Made by a program: the position numbers and the translations under genes. A stretch of 64,000 bases of DNA from Adiantum capillus-veneris (taxonomy: Eukaryota; Streptophyta; Polypodiopsida; Polypodiales; Pteridaceae), in NCBI GenBank assembly GCA_014529385.2, contig CM043944.1, forward strand, positions 52,323,268-52,387,267, read 5' to 3'. The notes below the pieces were generated by a model. It made no database searches and had not been told where the DNA came from. It saw only the letters and a list, made by a program, of their open reading frames with translations. Shown piece after piece: positions 36,241 through 48,028 of the stretch (its first letter is position 1; each line of letters opens with the position of its first letter).

Positions 36241-36652
36241 TCGATAGTGTCGATAGTGCCACACACTTGCAAGGCTCAAGCATACTCTCTTGAATACAAT
36301 GGGGATCTTTCGTGATTCTATTTAATTTTGTTTTCTTAAAAATCGTAAGCAGTTAGGTCTCCCCAATCTAGAAAAAATAAAAGGCATCTCAAAACATCCT
36401 AAGTGCATAAGTGAAAGGTGAGTTTAGGAAATAAAAGACTTTTTGTGTCCATATAAACAGATGGTGGATTGTACAGATTGATACATAATATGTGTTTTTC
36501 TTTTGTTTATTTTTCCTTTAGAGTTTTCTTTTCTTTAGAATGTCTTTGCACTATATAGTAAGTGAGTTTTTTTTTTGGAAGCCATAGGTGATACGATTTT
36601 TGGAAATTGGAGGAGAATCTTGGGAGATCCACGACATTGGATTGGATGCGGA

Positions 36653-36701
36653 ACTCTCTCTCTCTCTCTCTCCCCCCTCCCCCACACACACACACACACA
36701 A
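36653..36701. repeat. (CT)n-C-(CA)n compound microsatellite
   Basis: CT run, then C-rich block, then CA run. Confidence 0.97.
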
Positions 36702-36706
36702 CAAAC

Positions 36707-36835
36707 AACTGTGGTAGATCGGTTATGTCATTTCCCCTTGAATAATAGGTCTTGAGTTCAATTGGGGTCCTTGCCGAATAAATCTTTAAGGTTTCTTGGG
36801 ATGGTTTTCTACGACTTTAACATTCTCTTCTTCTC

Positions 36836-36866
<31 letters not shown>

Positions 36867-37035
36867 TGTGCATACGTGCGCAAGTTAATAAGAAGAGGAA
36901 AATGGTATAACCTATCTATCACTTAAGTGTGGTAGATTGGTTATGCCATTTCTCTCTTGAATAATAGGTCTTGAGTTCAGCTCGACTCCTCGTCGGATAG
37001 GTCTTTGGGATGTTTTCCAAACTCTCTTCTTCTTC
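36707..37035. repeat. Direct repeat of about 120 bp flanking a GT microsatellite
   Basis: The segment at 36707-36830 (TGTGGTAGATCGGTTATG, AATAATAGGTCTTGAGTTCA) recurs at 36926-37035 with about 85 percent identity by eye. Between the copies is a (GT)n tract at 36835-36870. Both copies run into TTCTCTTCTTCT. Confidence 0.8.
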
Positions 37036-37382
37036 TTCTTCTCCCCCCCTCTCCCCCCCTCTCTAGAAAGGATGACACTTCTCTTTCGCGAGGGAGGGTT
37101 TTATCTTTCTCTACGCGAGGCAAGGCCTCTACCAGGGAGCAATGTTGGCAAGGTTCATGCCCATTCTCTCTGAGTCTCTCAACTGTCTCCGGGCAGAAGC
37201 ACTGTCTGTCATGAGGCCTTGGGGATTACATGCGGATCTGTGGAGACAAACGGCGGTGGGGGAGGATAGCAATGTGTCGAGAGAGGGTATGAAGAGAGGA
37301 GAGAGGGTGTGTGAGGGACCCGGGTGGGGAAAAAATTGTTAAAACGAAAATCGTTGAGGAGTGGGCACAAGGCACCCATGAA

Positions 37383-37409
37383 TGCGGTGAGCGTGGATCG
37401 AACACGCGG

Positions 37410-37450
<41 letters not shown>

Positions 37451-37455
37451 CCCGC
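37383..37455 (-). tRNA. tRNA-Phe (anticodon GAA)
   Basis: 73 nt on the minus strand, beginning GCGGGGATAGCTCAGTTGGG and ending CACCGCA. The anticodon stem-loop is CAGA-CTGAAGA-TCTG with GAA at the centre. The internal A box (TAGCTCAGTTGGG) and B box (GTTCGATCC) for RNA polymerase III are intact. There is no intron and no encoded CCA. The variable loop has GGCC where I recall GGTC in other plant tRNA-Phe genes, a change that should be tolerated. It charges phenylalanine for cytosolic translation. Confidence 0.97.
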
Positions 37456-37459
37456 TTGA

Positions 37460-39430
37460 TGACTTACCTTACAGTATTTTTGTATCTGTTCACAGCTATA
37501 ATTTCTGTTGTTCTGGCCGTTTTTTGCAAGCTGCTTTGTAACTTCTGCCTCTATCTCCGTCTCTCTGGCATCGCACTAATTTGAACCTGATGCGCTGTAC
37601 TGCACGCATGCCTCCCTCCCCCGTCTCAGCGGGTTCTAGTCATAATTTTTTTTACCTGAGAGGCTAATGTATCCATGTGTAACCATAAGAAGCTGACATG
37701 TGTCATAGAGCAAAACATAACATGGGAAGCGAAACACCGACCTAGGCAAAAATCAATCGGCTACTACTGGCTCTATCTTAAGGCTACATTAATTAATTAG
37801 CAAGATTCCATGTTTCCTTATGTTAGTGTAGAGGAAATGGATTGCTTGACCTTGTTCACACGGAAGGTCTATCTCGACATCACGAAACACAGAAGCATAA
37901 CGTTTTGGCATATTCAGCTGGATTTCAAACATAATCACCGTCAAATGTCTAGGGGAGGGGGCCATGCAACAGAGGGCGCTCAAATGCTCAAATGACGGAG
38001 CCAATGATTGGCTGCAAGGATCCAATTTTCCACGTGCTAACTTGACGAACACTGATTAATATTTCGAGTGCTGAGGTGCGACACGATCATTTGCAAAGCT
38101 TGAAAATAATTCTGTATGTTGAAGTGGCGCCCATCCAAGAGTGGATTCTGCACCAGATTATGATGCGCTGCCTCGCGACCCTTGGACTTTGACGGGCAGT
38201 GAAACACATGTAAGTAGTTATGCAGGGGTTATGACAACCTGGCTATGAGAATGGGTGCAATGCACTCATTTAACACACATAGATGCATGTTAAGGACCAA
38301 ATCCTACGGGTAGGGGATTTGGAGGTCAACCACCAGGGCAAATACACTTTTCAAGCTGGCAGTGTGAATGTAATTGGGTAGGGATCATCAACCGCTTTAT
38401 CACCTAACCTTTGGGAGCCATGCTGTATCCAGGCGTTTTTCATGCTGATGTTTGAACCCAAAATGTTATTTGCATTACTGGTGTGAAATGTAGAGAGTTT
38501 CATGTGAAGGTCAATTTTTTTTGAACTCCCCTTACCTATGATGTGGATCACGAATCCATTCCCGAAAATGACCACTCCCTTGCGAGGGAGTGGGCATAAT
38601 ATGTGCCTCCCTCGTAAGGGAGGCACATATTGTGTAGGCTTCTTAAAGTTATGGCCCTCCTGTATTTATCTAGCCGGGTTCTTTGATAGAAGGAATTTAA
38701 ATTATTAGCTCATTGCATCGTGACAACCGGGATGTGAGCATGACTTCTATTTACTCTTCTCAATTGAGAGTAGCTGCTCTGTGGCTTGAGAACCAATGCA
38801 ACGATTTCCAGGTTTGGTTTCGACGTAAGTCTTTCTAATCCATGTATCATGGGTATTGGAGGAGGATGCTGAGAGCTGCAACTGTGAGATGGTAGGTCTA
38901 TGAACTCTATGGTCATTTTGGGGTAACTTGTTTATGTGCTCTTGAAGATGGAGATGTTTTTGCTTACTCTACAATTAAATGCCAGTCGTGTTGTGCCCAA
39001 ATCTTTTTTTAAATGTATTCTTAACAATTTGAATCGAATTTTTAAGACTCTTACAAGTGACCTTGTAGAATTTTGAGAGCATGCAAATGGAAATCCTGGC
39101 ATGGTGGTCGTTGAACATAGTTCGGCATTGTTGCGTAGCACGTTTAGATGTAGCTGAGAAATTGTGTGACCCTGGTTTTATTTCCTAGTTTTTTTTACAG
39201 CTATAGCTACTTTTAAGATATGATTATCTTTTTGTACATCTTTAACATTTGGTCTAAAGCATAGTTGTTTCCTTAAGATGACGTTGCTTTGAATCTACTT
39301 TTGAGTGGAAATCTTGGAAATGGCCCATGATCAGCCCATTCTCTAGACCCCATACCAAGGGCATTTGCCAAGTGTTAATTCACGAAGCGATTGGTTCGCT
39401 CCTTTAAACAAGCAATGATCGGAGGCTCGA
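37460..39430. other. Intergenic stretch without supported gene
   Basis: Only short frames without recognisable domains. The one notable structure is a pair of hairpins at 38572-38632. Confidence 0.5.
38572..38632. repeat. Two adjacent perfect hairpins
   Basis: Hairpin 1 has the arms CCACTCCCT (38572-38580) and AGGGAGTGG (38585-38593) around TGCG. Hairpin 2 has 15-bp arms, AATATGTGCCTCCCT (38598-38612) and its exact complement (38617-38631), around CGTA. With G-T pairs it extends a few more positions. The two share the CTCCCT/AGGGAG core, so one may derive from the other. Confidence 0.9.
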
Positions 39431-39439
39431 TGGGTAGAG

Positions 39440-40060
39440 GTTACGAAGAACATTTGGAATCCACAGTGACCTCAATTTATGAAGATATTTCTGTGGAAGG
39501 TTCTATGGGGGGCCTTGCCGATAGGCATCAAGATTCAAGTACGTGGTATTGTGCCTGATAGATGTTCATGGTGCATATTGGCTAGCGAAGACCTCTTTTA
39601 TGGAATGCCCGACTATTAGAGGCCTTGCAAGAAAGATGTGCAAATGGATACAAAGAACGTGGTATTGGGCCCGATAGATGTTCAGGGTGCAGATTGGCTA
39701 GCAAAGACCTCTTTCATGGAATGCCCGTCTATTAGAGGCCTTGCAAGAAAGATGTGCATATGGATACAAAGAATGTGGAAGATAGGGTTTTTCAAGAAGG
39801 ATTTGTGCCTTGGTGGAAAACACTTTCAAAGTTCTGCACTTCTAATATGTACTCAAATGGTCAGATATTGTTTATTCAGTAATATCTGGAAGGCGAGAAA
39901 TTGTTGTGTCTTTGATAGCGACCTCTCTGTGGCTAGCTTCTCAGAGATTGTACAAGAAAGCAAGGAGATAATACATGTGGTAGGTAAAAGGCATAACTCG
40001 GATGGTTGGCTTAGGGTGACCCTTGCCATCCGGTTGAGCCTTGCTTTGTAAAGAATTGGG
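39440..40060 (+). pseudogene. LINE 3' end: reverse-transcriptase zinc-binding region
   Basis: Conceptual translation shows a block of the zf-RVT type found at the C-terminus of plant L1 LINE ORF2 (IFLWKVLWGALPIGIKI near 39490, then a Cys pair RCSWC near 39565). It continues to IWKARNCCVFDSDLSV near 39880. Stops interrupt it. No reverse transcriptase core is adjacent. It is followed to about 40220 by 3'-UTR-like sequence ending in an A-rich stretch. Confidence 0.65.
39543..39774. repeat. 116-bp tandem duplication inside the LINE fragment
   Basis: Two units start GTGGTATTG at 39543 and 39659 and are about 90 percent identical. The duplication doubles the zinc-binding segment. Confidence 0.9.
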
Positions 40061-40224
40061 CTTTTCATAATAGTATGCTACTAGGTACTTTTAACTAAGC
40101 TCAGATGTAATTCTCAGTCGCTCAAGGCTCAACATGAGCTTGAGGCCCATTTGTATAAATCTTGGTGACATTATAATACAATCACTCACAACTATGAGTT
40201 TTGCAATTTAAATAAAAAGAAGAT

Positions 40225-41450
40225 GATGTTGCTTTCACTTTTGTAAAGTAAGAAGTGTCTAGTGTGTAACACATGCTGGCTTGTCCCCAAAACTGATGGG
40301 TGTTGAGCCTAAGAGTGGGTGTGAAGAGTTTTGGATGGTTATCTCTTGGGGCTGCCTATCCTGTAGGGAGTGATCATTTCTTTGTGGCAATGCATGGCCT
40401 TGTGACAAGGGAGACATCTCAACAACTTTCATCCTATTTGTTTTGGAATGCATGACTTTCACCACTACCTATTATCATTCACTAGTATTGCCGTTGACTT
40501 TTGGCCGCCTCTCCTGCGCAGTCTCTGTCTCTCGCTGAGCTACTTTCATCCTACAATCAACTTCAAGCTACTTTCACCTACAATTCAACTTCAGAGACAC
40601 CTTCTATGGGTAATACATTAACTTTTGACCTTACAAATCGTTGTTCCATCTTCCATCTTCTAAGGTCCTTCACCTTACATTTCAAACATGTCATATTTGA
40701 ATTGAAGATTAATTTCTAACTTTCTAAATAATTTTTGTTTTAAATTAACCACTTAAGTCTACAAAAAATAAAAGAGAACAAGTTAATTAAATTGCTTATA
40801 TACTTAATTTCTCCAAAAGCTTGGAACCAAAAGAAAGAAGTCTATAAAAGAACAAAGATTATTAATATTTAATTATCTCAATCAAGGTACAGATCAAGAA
40901 ATAATGGATCTATCAAGAACAACCTTGACCAAAGGTACGAAACAAAGGGGGCTAATAGAGCAATTATAGCAGTCAAAAAATAAAATTTAAATGTGTAAAT
41001 ATTAAGTAATTAACTTTACTCATTAGAATCTAAGTATGAAGTATGAGAAGCCTTAGGATAAAAGTAAAACTTACCACAATTAGTTTAAATTTAGCAGGTC
41101 TAAATTTAGTAGGCTTTGGGACCAACTTCGTAGTACCCCACAGGACTGTGTTAAGGTTTTGTATAAGAGGTGAAGCTCCAAAGCCTAAGAATAAGTTTTT
41201 TTTTGTTGCAAAACTCACAATTATGAGTGATTATCAAGAAGGCCACAACATTGCTTAGTTAGCAATACCTATTACCGATCGAATCAATCGTTACCAAAGT
41301 CGGATAAGTTTAAATTTTACCAGAGTCCATTCTAATTTTGCAGGTAGACTCTAGCATAGGTCAACTTCATAGAGCCTCCTAAGTATCGTGCAATGGTCTT
41401 GCACATGAGCTGGTTAAATTGAAGTTCTTTCTCCTTGATTCCCATAGTTC
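40225..41450. other. Non-coding AT-rich stretch
   Basis: No gene seen. The right part may already belong to the LTR that ends at 41800, but no start could be fixed. Confidence 0.4.
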
Positions 41451-41459
41451 TTTCTACTT

Positions 41460-41800
41460 GATGGGGCGTTTAGGGCTTGGAAAGGAGGGTTACATGAAGA
41501 AGCTCTACAAGAGCACAAGCTTGTATTGTAACTAGAGATCTCATTTAGAGAATTATAATACAAACTTCCTTTAAGAGGGGAGAACAACTCCATGCAAATC
41601 CAATCCTCAACAAGTTGTCAATTTTAACGTGTTTTCTCTTCAAGTTATGTTCATGATCTGATGTTTTAATGTGTAAATGACACTATGAAACTAGCCATGC
41701 ACTACCTATGGTTTTCCTGTAAAGAATCCTTTTAATGGAAAACTCTCCTTTCATTAACTAGTTCCGCTATAATTGCATTACGTTACTAGATTCTCTAACA
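41460..41800 (+). mobile_element. End of an LTR (gypsy family of the gag below)
   Basis: The LTR end is TTCTCTAACA immediately before a primer-binding site at 41802. Upstream there is a typical plant R/U5-like region (TTGTATTGTAACTAGAGATC near 41520, then AATTATAATACAA). The LTR start is not determined. Confidence 0.55.
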
Positions 41801-41801
41801 T

Positions 41802-41812
41802 TGGTATCAGAG
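41802..41812 (+). other. Primer-binding site (tRNA-iMet)
   Basis: TGGTATCAGAG directly after the LTR end. Confidence 0.75.
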
Positions 41813-42093
41813 TCTAGGTTTCTCTTTTCTTGCCTAAGAACAGAGGTCCTTGAGTAATTTATAAGAGTTTGGAGTTAATCATTGCAATAGAGTAAGTGGG
41901 ACCGTGATTTATTATCTTTGTTGGCATGTCTGCTTTGTAGGGTTTGGGGTACCCCATCAGGAACTATGGTCTTTAATAATGAAGTCTTATTAAACTTGCC
42001 TATGACTTATTTATTATTGAGCTATTAGCAAGCTCTATAGGAACCAATGTCAAATTAGCAATGTTAAATCCATTCTGCTACTCTTTATATTTT

Positions 42094-43195
42094 GTGGATA
42101 CTTGAGTGCTTCTTTTCAAGGGTTAAGAGAATTGACAACTGAGGTTTTGAAAGTGCCAAAGGAAAAAGCTAGCATACACATAAAAGGAACTCTAATAATG
42201 GCACAACATAATCAAGAGAATAAAATTAATACTGATAGCTTGAACTTAGTACATGATATAACCACTGATGATGGTCAAAGAATTGTGAACTACATTGTTG
42301 GTACGCTTCAAGAGGCCATGGGTAATCCTACCTTGCAAGCGGCCTCCTAGTGAGACTCCAAAAGAGAAAACTCTTGGGTAATGAAGAGGAAATACAGGAA
42401 GGACCTCGACGATAATTTGTCTGAGAAGATGCTACACGTCAAGAGCTTTCAAGAGAGAGATTTGAACCTGATATCCCCATCACCTCTGAAAGTTATGCCG
42501 CCCAAAAAAGGCAGCAGGCAAATCTGTCACCAAGTCCTCCCAAGAAGAGGAAACCATCAGGCACTTCCTCCCACACTCATCCTAAGAAAGGAGAAAACAA
42601 TCCAAGAAGAAGAAGGTGGAGAAATTAGTCAACATCCTCTCCTTCTCCTTCTTCCTCTTCTTCGTCGTCATCACTAACTTCCTATGGGGAGAGTAGTGAC
42701 TCATCACCAAGAAAGCAAAGAGGAGAGTTAAATGAAGGAGCTATGTGGCATGAAAGAGGTCACACAAGCTTAAAAGTTTTAAAGAGGGAGACAATAACAC
42801 CACTTTTCATACCTACAATGAAACCTTTGGAGAAATTAATAAATTGATGGCTTGTATCTAACAATTTGATATAACTTTTGAAGATGAAGATTTCTCAGAA
42901 TCTTCAAAACTACGTAATGTCTCCATGTGTTTTCAAAAATAAGCCCATCGATGGTGGGAAAGTCTTTGTGCGCAATGGAAGGCCTTGAGGATTGCTATTA
43001 TGAAGCAATTTCTCTCAAGAGATCCAAAGACAAAGTCCTTATGGAACAACAAAGTTTAAAGATGACACTCTATGAGTCTATACAAAAGTATGTGGATAAT
43101 TTTCTGGGAGTTACATCTCAAAGCCACTCTCTCCAAGAAAATACGATTTGCAAATAAAAGCAACAATTTAGTGCTGGTTTGTCTTAGGGAATGAA
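42094..43195 (+). pseudogene. Ty3/gypsy gag remnant
   Basis: The gag block with FEDEDFSESSKLRNVSMCFQK, HRWWESLCAQW, IMKQFLSRDPKTKS and YVDNFWELHLKA (42880-43130) matches, residue by residue, the gag of the gypsy element at 18.5-21.5 kb, so both belong to one family. Upstream is a Ser/Pro/Lys-rich region (42480-42720). Frameshifts are present. The element is cut at 43203 by the copia LTR. Confidence 0.8.
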
Positions 43196-43203
43196 TGAGC
43201 ATG

Positions 43204-43431
43204 TGTTACCATATACATGTGGTAGTGACGTGTGTGAACACACTTAGGACCGCCGGGGCATTTTTTCCCTCACTAGGAGGATTTTTTTCCCGTTGCATTG
43301 TATATACGCCCATCATTTAGGGCTATCTATCTTTCCATTACACACTAAGTAAAACACTTTCTATTGTGTGCCTTGAGCTTCCTTCATCTTCTCCAAGCTG
43401 TGTGTGTTTTCCCGCAACCCTAATTCCAACA
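43204..43431 (+). mobile_element. Ty1/copia LTR (copy 2)
   Basis: Starts TGTTACCATA, ends CCAACA, about 228 bp. It is closely similar to the LTR at 1873-2092. A primer-binding site (TGGTATCAGAGC, 43435-43446) and about 335 bp of the same leader follow to 43782. There the leader is cut, about 20 bp before the gag ATG expected from copy 1. Confidence 0.9.
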
Positions 43432-45769
43432 ATTGGTATCAGAGCAGGTTGCGACCTCCCAAGCTTAATCGCCAGCAGCTCCAGCACACACATGCTCACT
43501 TTCTTCAATTTTTGTGAGCTTTCGCAAGCGTTTGTATGTGAACATAAATTTTGGGAGAGCTCAAAGAGCATAGCCTACTCAAATTTTTGATTCGGGCTCA
43601 TTTCGGCCTCCGTTTCCACTACAGGCAGCAGTACTGCACATGCTATTTTGTCATTTTGTGCAAATTTTTTGTCAGTGCCATTTTCTACATAATAGGCTCT
43701 TACAGTCTTCTACAATTTGTGCTATATAGAATGTGTTTTTCCCGCTTCATTTCTCGTCTTTTCGATTAGTTTTCACATCAGGTGAGAGGGCCATACCCTG
43801 ACTCGACCCTACTCACCTCCCTCAGTCCTCCAGACCGTTCCAGGGGATGACGTAGATCTATCTGCAGGTATCCCTCCCACTTGGGACCGACACTCAGACA
43901 GGACTCCGGACTATCTTGAACGCCAACCCAATGTGAGGGCCATACCCAGACTCAACCCTACTCAGTTCCCTCAGTCCTCCAGACCGTTCCAGGGAATAAC
44001 GTAGATCTATCTGCAGATATCCCTCCCACTTGGGACCGACACTCAGACAAGACTCCGGCCTATCTCGATTGACAACCCAAGGGGGTACATCCCTTCGTTC
44101 AATGATCTATCCATTTCTCATAATCAATCTCTCCTTGACAGCTTTCCGCACCCAAAATCGTGGTCCTTAGTGTTGATTCTCTTGATCTTTAACTTGAGGA
44201 TCTGCTCTTGCTTTCTTGTTCTCCCTTGGTTCATGGTGATAAGCTCTTTTTCCTGACAAGCAGGCACGGCAGTTATCACTTTTCACTAAGAAGAGGGACC
44301 TTGCAATCCTACCTGTTCTCGCTCGTCCCTGATTACCCATTTTTATCCCACGTAGTCCTAACATTTAACATAAAATTTTTAAATCAGCATCCAGCCATCA
44401 GACCCTCCGGATCCGCCCACCCACCGAACCATTTCATGAAAATCCCTTCCCGAGGTAGTACTTAACTATTACAAAACTAGGAAGATAATAGTCTATCAGA
44501 CATCATCAAACACCAAGCAACATGCAATCTGTTGCATACCCTCGTTCAGGGAAATTCATCTGGTTGTTCTCACCATATATTTATTTAGAAACTTTTAATT
44601 CATTTCCTTTCCTTTATCTGCTATAACTAGCTTGTAGGTAGTTTCCTAACTAATCATGCAACACATTTAGTTTCAACCAATTCATCTTACCTCCCCATTC
44701 AGGCCAAGATAATCGGTTACAAGCCATCAAGATGGCATCACCTTCACAATATTTCCCAGAATTAAGTGTCTGGGAAAGGCTCATCAAGTAATTTAATCAT
44801 TCCTTCCTACGCATTTTATTTAAAGAGGTGTAGCACCATCTGGTGACAGATGCACACAGTAGCCCCTATATTCCCAGCCTTTCCAGTTCCTTTTTAAGCA
44901 ACCAAGTCGAACAAATTTCCTTAATTAAATTCACATCATCCTCCCTGAGTATAACCTTCTCATCCAACTATTGGCATCAGGCCATACCCGGATTATGGTC
45001 GATTTTCAATAAGATACCGCGGGTACTTCACCCGGCCGGGCAACAATAAAACAAACCCATTCATCCCTTATCCCTCGGGCATGAATGACCTAGGTATAAC
45101 AACTTGCCGGTTACGCTGCCCTAGCCGAAAAGAGTCAATCTCCGACAAGTTCCCCAAAAGAATCCTCTCAATGGGCCGGCCTTTCAATCAAATTGACCCT
45201 AAGAAGATCCATCTTGGTTCCCGGTCATTTCCAGACAATATTCAAAACTCCTAGTTAAATCTATGTTTTGCAATGGGCTACCCCTATCACCTCTCGAGAT
45301 TCCTTTTTAACTCCTAGTTGGTAATTTCCAGGTTCATTCATTTATCAACCTTAATTCCTACTTTCATTGATTATCTACCAGCCAAGTTTATTTAGAAAAT
45401 ACAAGCGAGTTTTTGCCATAGGCATTTGATGGTTAATGTCTCTTCGTAAATGCCAACTTTGTTTAAGTTCAATCCCCGTTTTGTACGATTCCCAAGTTTT
45501 TGCAATCCTTTGCCATCCATGGGGCATCTCCATGGAAGCTTGTAGAGTTTCGGTTCAAACAACACCGAGATCAATTCCGCAAAGTTATCCCCTATCTCCC
45601 CCATCCCGTATTTGCAAACAAACTTGAAATTGAAAACTTTACAAATAATCTTCAATACCAAAAATTGAACTACTTATATCGAGCTTAGAGAACTACTCTT
45701 TTCTTATGGTGCCTAGCTTTTCATTTTTAAGAAGCTAGAAGGTTGTCCTATAATTTATGAGTCTTCGAG

Positions 45770-46700
45770 CTTTCCATTAAATCTTAAACCTAAAATACCA
45801 GGTAGTCCCTAAAGCTTACACCTAAGTGCAAAGTTACCATTAAAGCTTAGCTTACGAGTGCAAATCTACCCTTGAAGCTTAACTTTATGATGCATAGATA
45901 CTCTTACCGCTTGACCCTAATTGCGAGGTTTCCATTAAAGCTTAGAACAAAAAAATGCAAGGTAATCACTAAAGCTTACATCTAAGTGCAAAGTTACCAT
46001 TAAAGCTTAGCTTACGAGTGCAAATCTACCTTTGAAGCTTAACATTATGATGCGTAGATACTCTTATCACTTAACCCTAATTGCAAGGTTTCCATTAAAG
46101 CTTAAAACCTAAAAATGCAAGGTAATCACTAAAGCTTACATCTAAGTGCAAAGTTATCATTAAAGCTTAGCTTACGAATTCAAATCTACCTTTGAAGCTT
46201 AACTTTATGATGCGTAGATACTCTTATCACTTAACCCTAATTGCAAGGTTTCTATTAAAGCTTAAAACCTAAAAATGCAAGATAATCACTAAAGCTTACA
46301 TCTAAGTGCAAAGTTACCATTAAAGCTTAGCTTACGAGTGCAAATCTACCTTTGAAGCTTAACTTTATGATGCGTAGATATGCTTATCACTTAACCCTAA
46401 TTGCAAGGTTTCCATTAAAGCTTAAAACCTAAAAATGCAAGATAATCACTAAAGCTTACATCTAAGTGCAAAGTTACCATTAAAGCTTAGCTTACGAGTG
46501 CAAAGCTATCTTTGAAGCTTTACTTTATGATGCGTAGATACTCTTATCACTTAACCCTAATTGCAAGGTTTCCATTAAAGCTTAAAACCTAAAAATGCAA
46601 GGTAATCACTAAAGCTTATATCTAAGTGCAAAATTACCATTAAAGCTTAGCTTACGAGTGCAAATCTCCATTTGAAGCGTAATTCAGTGATGCATAACTA
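45770..46700. repeat. 160-bp tandem array in LTR A
   Basis: About six units. The marker TTAGCTTACGA recurs with an exact 160-bp spacing (CTTACGA at 45851, 46011, 46171, 46331, 46491, 46651). Each unit holds four AAGCTT-centred sub-motifs (ATTAAAGCTTA, CTAAAGCTTACA, TTGAAGCTTAA), so the unit is itself built from shorter repeats. Confidence 0.97.
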
Positions 46701-46707
46701 CTATTAA

Positions 46708-48028
46708 CACTAGGTTGGTAACCTAACAGGACATAAAAGTGTCCTTTCAGGGTTTTGAAAAAAACCTCCAAAACCATAGTAGATCCACTCATTTTGTAAA
46801 ATCCTTTCATGATGTTATAGTTCAAGTCCTGCTACACATGGAATAAATACCAATCTTGTAAAATTTCTCATCTTTTGGTCACACCAAGCCTCCAAAGTTA
46901 ATGGACCAGTACATTTTCATCAAAACAGTCATTTCTTACGTTTTTTTGCATAAAAATAAGATTAGGGATTTTTGTAGGACTTGAGATAAATTCCCTGGTT
47001 AACATCAACAGGTTGGTGATCAGAACATATGATTGCTTCTCACTCACTATTTTTTGTTTTGCCAAAAGAAATAGGTACAAAAAAGTTGAATTTTTTTCAT
47101 TCTGCAAACCTATCATCAAAGTTTCTATAGCCACGCTCAATACAAATAATATATGCATGTTTTCTTAGTTCCCTGTTGTCCTTTAGGTTAATAAGGAGCC
47201 ATGGAGCATGTCAAAAGAATAATACATCTCTTACCAAGGGGAATCTTGGGGACAAAGATGAAGTACTAAATACAGCAAACATGAAAAAATTGGATTCAAC
47301 AGTATGAGTTGTAGAATCCCATAGAAACTATTCAATATCTAGCCAAATTGTATGCTTATGAGTAGATATGATTACTACCTACAAAATGCATATAGTTCTC
47401 ACAAGAAACTAGCAATATTGAAAAAGCTATACTTGATATACTAGAATGTTTCGTTTTCTTTTATAATTTAAAAAATCAACCATCGTTGTGTACAATGCAA
47501 AATAGGGTATTAGGTGCCCCAAAACTCAAGGAATATTATTTTTATGTTACAATATGTGACATACAAAATCAAAACTGCATTTGGATATCATGAAAGCCAC
47601 CAAAAAAATCATAGAAGAGCTAAAATTGGCTAAAAAACAGGATTTGACAATTTTTGTAATTTGGTCATAGCTTACAATTTTAACATTTATTTCTCCCTAG
47701 AAGCACCAGGACATGTTAAGGACTACTAAAGATAGTTTTCTAGCATTATAGACCTCACAAACATGAATGCTAGAGTGGTATAGTTGCAAAAAGTTGAAAA
47801 AAGCCAAAAACAGGACCCGTTTTTTCACACAATTTAGGTTGTGAGATGTTGTGCAAGGACATGGTTAAAGATGGAATTGATATTTCAAAAAAATGTCAAG
47901 TTTTTTTTAGCTCATGAGATAACTTTCTAGATAGATCGCATCTCAAAATCCATTTTGAAACTCTTGACATAATTCAAGGAAAATGGTCACTTAATAGGAC
48001 ATAAAAGTGTCCCATTACCAACCTAGTG
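46708..48028. mobile_element. 1321-bp non-autonomous TIR transposon
   Basis: The ends are CACTAGGTTGGTAA and its exact complement TTACCAACCTAGTG, a perfect 14-bp TIR. GGACATAAAAGTGTCC occurs just inside both ends. TTAA flanks both sides. LTR B shows the uninterrupted site (around 52507-52516), which confirms an insertion. There is no recognisable transposase. The CACTA start recalls CACTA elements, but those duplicate 3 bp. The 4-bp TTAA (or TAA/TTA read with shifted ends) leaves PIF/Harbinger-like or piggyBac-like origin open. Confidence 0.85.

Larger units (their letters stand above)
36240..37380. other. Intergenic region between eIF5 and tRNA-Phe
   Basis: No gene is supported. It holds CT/CA and GT microsatellites and a direct repeat (listed separately). 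Short Leu/Pro/Ser-rich frames at 37005-37342 come from simple CT-rich sequence. Confidence 0.5.

Noticed and set aside
37005-37342. Short Leu/Pro/Ser-rich frames before the tRNA gene
   Set aside because: Low-complexity CT-rich DNA. No homologous block could be recognised.
37789-38052. 87-codon minus-strand frame
   Set aside because: No recognisable motif, no regulatory context, and of a length expected by chance.
38572-38640. Hairpins as the 3' end of a Helitron
   Set aside because: No CTRR terminus follows at the right distance on either strand, and no TC start could be matched.
45392-45661. 89-residue minus-strand frame, present again with identical sequence at 51199-51468
   Set aside because: The identity follows from near-identical LTR DNA in A and B, not from selection. 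The block is missing in LTR C and no family is recognised.
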